Of a stretch of DNA of 15,626 bases, positions 13,667 to 15,626 are shown piece by piece. Position numbers and translations under genes: made by a program. The DNA is from Lachnospiraceae bacterium UBA7060 (lineage in GTDB: Bacteria; Bacillota; Clostridia; Lachnospirales; Lachnospiraceae), in assembly GCA_002493835.1 (NCBI GenBank), contig DLAA01000067.1, positions 6,066 through 21,691 of the forward strand. Direction: 5' to 3'. Position 1 is the stretch's first letter; every line of letters starts with the position of its first letter. The notes beneath the pieces were generated by a model. That model was not told where the DNA came from. It made no database searches and saw nothing but the letters and a program-made list of their open reading frames with translations.

Positions 13667-13712
13667 TAAGTGTAAAGCCAGTTAAATGATCCTCTTTTAT
13701 TATAATTTCACT

Positions 13713-15479
13713 TTACGGCAGCTGATAACTCTCCCTGTAAACCATCACCCTGCCTCGGAATTCTGCATTGTCTCCCGTTTTGAGCTCATTGATATAAGCA
13801 TGCGTATCAAACTCGTCCTCGCTGACTTCCAGCAGACATACGGCGATATTGGAACAATGGTCAGAAACACGTTCGAAATTCGTTGTGATATCAGACAGTA
13901 TGAATCCTAACTCTATGGTACACTTTCCTTTCTGAAGACGCTTTACATGCCTGCGTTTGATCTCCATATTCAGTCCATCAATAACCTCCTCCAGAGGCTC
14001 CACCTGCCTTGCCAGCTCCAGATCATCCTCCCGGAAACTGCCCATAGCTATATGCAGAATATCATGAATCGCGCGCTGAAACACCTGTAACTCTTTCTTT
14101 GCCTTGTCCGAAAATGCCAGCTTTTTTTCGTACATCTCTTTCGCGGCATCCATCACATTCAAAGCATGATCAGAAATTCGCTCAAAATCCCCGATACAGT
14201 GCAGAATAGTAGAAAGCGTATGACTGTCCCTCTCCGAAAGCGTCCGGGAGCTAAGTTTCACCAGATAACTGCCGATCTCATCCTCAAACTGATCCACCTC
14301 TTCCTCCAGCATCCGTACTTTTCGGGCACTCTCCTCGGTGTAATGATCCAGAAGACCCATAGCCACATTCATAGACTCCTCTGTCAAATCGGCCATTGCC
14401 ATCGCCGCAGTGCGGCTCTGTTCCACTGCATAGGCAGGTGTCTCTAAAAATCGAGCATCCAACAGATGCAGCGGTTGATTTTCAGCTGCTTCTTCCGTCG
14501 ACTCTCCATCCCGGACTGTTATACTCGCCAGTTTTACCAGTCCATTGGAAAACGGAAGCAGTGATAACGTTGCCGCCAAATTAAAGATACTGTGAATCGC
14601 GGCAATGCCAAATGGCGTCGCCGCCTCATTCAAAAACGGGAATGGATTTACAGCGTTTATCCCATAAAACACAGCCATAAAAAGAACGGTTCCAATTATA
14701 TTAAAATATAAATGCACCAGCGCCGCACGCTTCGCATTCCTGTTTGCTCCCACACCTGATATCATTGCCGTCACACAGGTACCGATGTTCTGCCCCATAA
14801 TAATGGGAACAGCCGCACTGTAACCCACCGCTCCCGTCGCACACAGCGCCTGCAGAATACCTACCGACGCAGAGGATGACTGAATCACAGCTGTCAACAC
14901 AAGACCTGCCAGCATACCGAGAATTGGATTGGAAAAACGAAGCAAAATGCCTGTAAACTCTGGTACTTCCGCCAGTGGCTTCACTGCGTTACTCATCGTG
15001 TCCATACCAAACATCAGTATAGCAAAACCCAGCATAATTGTACCGGCTTTTTTCAACTTCTCTCTGTGTGAAAACATGAGAAATCCGATACCGACAATCG
15101 CTAGAATCGGTGAAAAAGACGTCGGCTTACACATCTGCACCAAAAAAGAATCACTGTCAATCCCTGTTGCACCCAGAATCCATGCGGTTATCGTTGTACC
15201 GACGTTGGCTCCCATAATAATGCCCACCGCTTGCTGCAGTTTCATAATACCGGAATTGACAAAACCTACCACCATCACCGTAGTTGCTGAAGAAGACTGA
15301 ATCACCGCCGTGACGCCCGCGCCCACAAGCACCGCCTTTATGGGTGTATTGGTCAGTCTCTCCAGAATTTTTTCCAATCTTCCGCCGGAAGCCTGCGCCA
15401 ATCCGTCTCCCATCATATTCATTCCGTACAAAAACAGCGCCAATCCGCCAATCATCGTCAGTAAATCAAAAAAGTCCAT
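13713..15479 (-). CDS. Na+/phosphate cotransporter with C-terminal PhoU-like domain (NptA/YjbB type)
   Basis: Sodium-dependent phosphate transporter of 588 residues. Two Na/Pi-cotransporter repeats fill the membrane part: QSSSAT at 61-66 and ANVGTT at 91-96 in the first, QSSSAS at 200-205 and QNIGTCVTA at 230-238 in the second. The QSSS motifs are the substrate and ion-binding signatures of the family. From about 350 to 560 a cytoplasmic PhoU-like helical domain follows, with its paired metal-binding motifs FERISDH (432-438) and FERVSDH (535-541). GAGGGG lies seven bases before the ATG at 15479. A Pho-box-like repeat precedes the gene, so induction by phosphate starvation is likely (inference). 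Bacterial relatives transport phosphate in or out depending on gradients; the direction is not readable. Confidence 0.94.
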   Translation of the reverse strand: MDFFDLLTMIGGLALFLYGMNMMGDGLAQASGGRLEKILERLTNTPIKAVLVGAGVTAVIQSSSATTVMVVGFVNSGIMKLQQAVGIIMGANVGTTITAWILGATGIDSDSFLVQMCKPTSFSPILAIVGIGFLMFSHREKLKKAGTIMLGFAILMFGMDTMSNAVKPLAEVPEFTGILLRFSNPILGMLAGLVLTAVIQSSSASVGILQALCATGAVGYSAAVPIIMGQNIGTCVTAMISGVGANRNAKRAALVHLYFNIIGTVLFMAVFYGINAVNPFPFLNEAATPFGIAAIHSIFNLAATLSLLPFSNGLVKLASITVRDGESTEEAAENQPLHLLDARFLETPAYAVEQSRTAAMAMADLTEESMNVAMGLLDHYTEESARKVRMLEEEVDQFEDEIGSYLVKLSSRTLSERDSHTLSTILHCIGDFERISDHALNVMDAAKEMYEKKLAFSDKAKKELQVFQRAIHDILHIAMGSFREDDLELARQVEPLEEVIDGLNMEIKRRHVKRLQKGKCTIELGFILSDITTNFERVSDHCSNIAVCLLEVSEDEFDTHAYINELKTGDNAEFRGRVMVYRESYQLP

Positions 15480-15523
15480 GTTTCATCCCCTCAATCATAT
15501 TTTTCTCAATTTACCCGATTTTT

Positions 15524-15577
15524 ATTTTAAAACCGCAGTGTAAAATCTATGACTGGGAAATGTAAAATCTATGTAAA
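15524..15577 (-). promoter_or_regulatory. Pho-box-type PhoP site and -10 element of the phosphate transporter gene
   Basis: On the minus strand TTTACA occurs at 15572-15577, 15561-15566 and 15539-15544; a degenerate unit (CAGTCA) at 15550-15555 completes four units on an 11-bp period. This is the layout of Firmicutes PhoP boxes (TTHACA repeats spaced by about five bases). Nine bases after the last unit is TAAAAT (15524-15529), a -10 without a separate -35, as in PhoP-activated promoters. Start point near 15517, leader about 38 bases. Confidence 0.7.
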
Positions 15578-15602
15578 AAATCGAGCGCCCGCGCGCTCGA
15601 TT
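15575..15602 (-). terminator. Intrinsic terminator of a gene beyond the right edge
   Basis: Minus strand AATCGAGCGC, loop GCGG, GCGCTCGATT (15579-15602), a 10-bp GC-rich stem followed by a run of Ts ending at 15575. It ends transcription arriving from the right. Its T-run overlaps the first Pho-box unit. Confidence 0.75.
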
Positions 15603-15604
15603 CA

Positions 15605-15623
15605 GAGAATGCTCCGCATTCTC
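15605..15623 (-). other. Second hairpin next to the terminator
   Basis: GAGAATGC, 3-base loop, GCATTCTC: an 8-bp perfect stem just upstream (minus strand) of the terminator, without its own T-run. It may be part of the 3' end of the upstream transcript or a repeat unit. Confidence 0.5.
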
Positions 15624-15626
15624 CTT

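Noticed and set aside
15539..15577. Short CRISPR-like or satellite repeat (13-base TGTAAAATCTATG twice, 22 bp apart)
   Set aside because: Only two full copies, and the 11-bp sub-period upstream of a phosphate transporter is better explained as a PhoP box.

Overview
The window looks like chromosome of a Gram-positive anaerobe of the Clostridia, most likely a Lachnospiraceae-type gut bacterium. This rests on the LplB/LplC-type sugar permeases next to a LacI regulator, the BcrAB-type ABC transporter with its own two-component system, a DUF4180 protein, strong AGGAGG ribosome binding sites, classical TTGACA/TATAAT promoters and intrinsic terminators. Species cannot be named from the sequence alone. 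I see no rRNA, tRNA, CRISPR array, transposase or phage gene.

Layout. (1) 1-1605, minus strand: two permeases of a carbohydrate ABC importer; the second runs off the left edge. (2) 1606-2017: an AT-rich divergent control region with three copies of one LacI-type operator core and a strong promoter facing each way. (3) 2018-4396, plus strand: a LacI-family repressor, overlapped by a single-pass membrane protein, then a lipoprotein; the last two have no recognised function. (4) 4397-4739: a scar with the C-terminal stub of a PLP-dependent aminotransferase on the minus strand. (5) 4740-8026, minus strand: response regulator, histidine kinase without membrane segments, BcrA-type ATPase with a Glu in place of the Q-loop Gln, and an ABC-2 permease; this resembles a peptide-antibiotic sensing and detoxification module. 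(6) 8206-9163, plus strand: promoter with a palindromic operator but no regulator gene behind it, then a TauE/SafE permease. (7) 9221-9589, minus strand: DUF4180 protein. (8) 9753-11720, minus strand: TetR repressor and MFS exporter under a perfect 37-bp palindromic operator. (9) 11788-13227: MATE exporter and its terminator. (10) 13341-13666: two hairpins and a 60-residue protein. (11) 13713-15577: Na+/phosphate cotransporter with a PhoU tail, preceded by an 11-bp-period repeat that reads as a PhoP (Pho) box. (12) 15575-15626: terminator and hairpin belonging to a gene beyond the right edge.

Together these are small, separately regulated transport units: one sugar importer, four export or permease systems (BcrAB-like, TauE, MFS, MATE) and one phosphate importer. 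Most carry a regulator or a readable cis-element next to them. The points most worth following are the three-operator LacI region with its co-transcribed unknown envelope proteins, the Pho box in front of the phosphate transporter, the soluble kinase next to a BcrAB-type transporter, and the orphan operator upstream of tauE. No wholly new system can be claimed from sequence alone.
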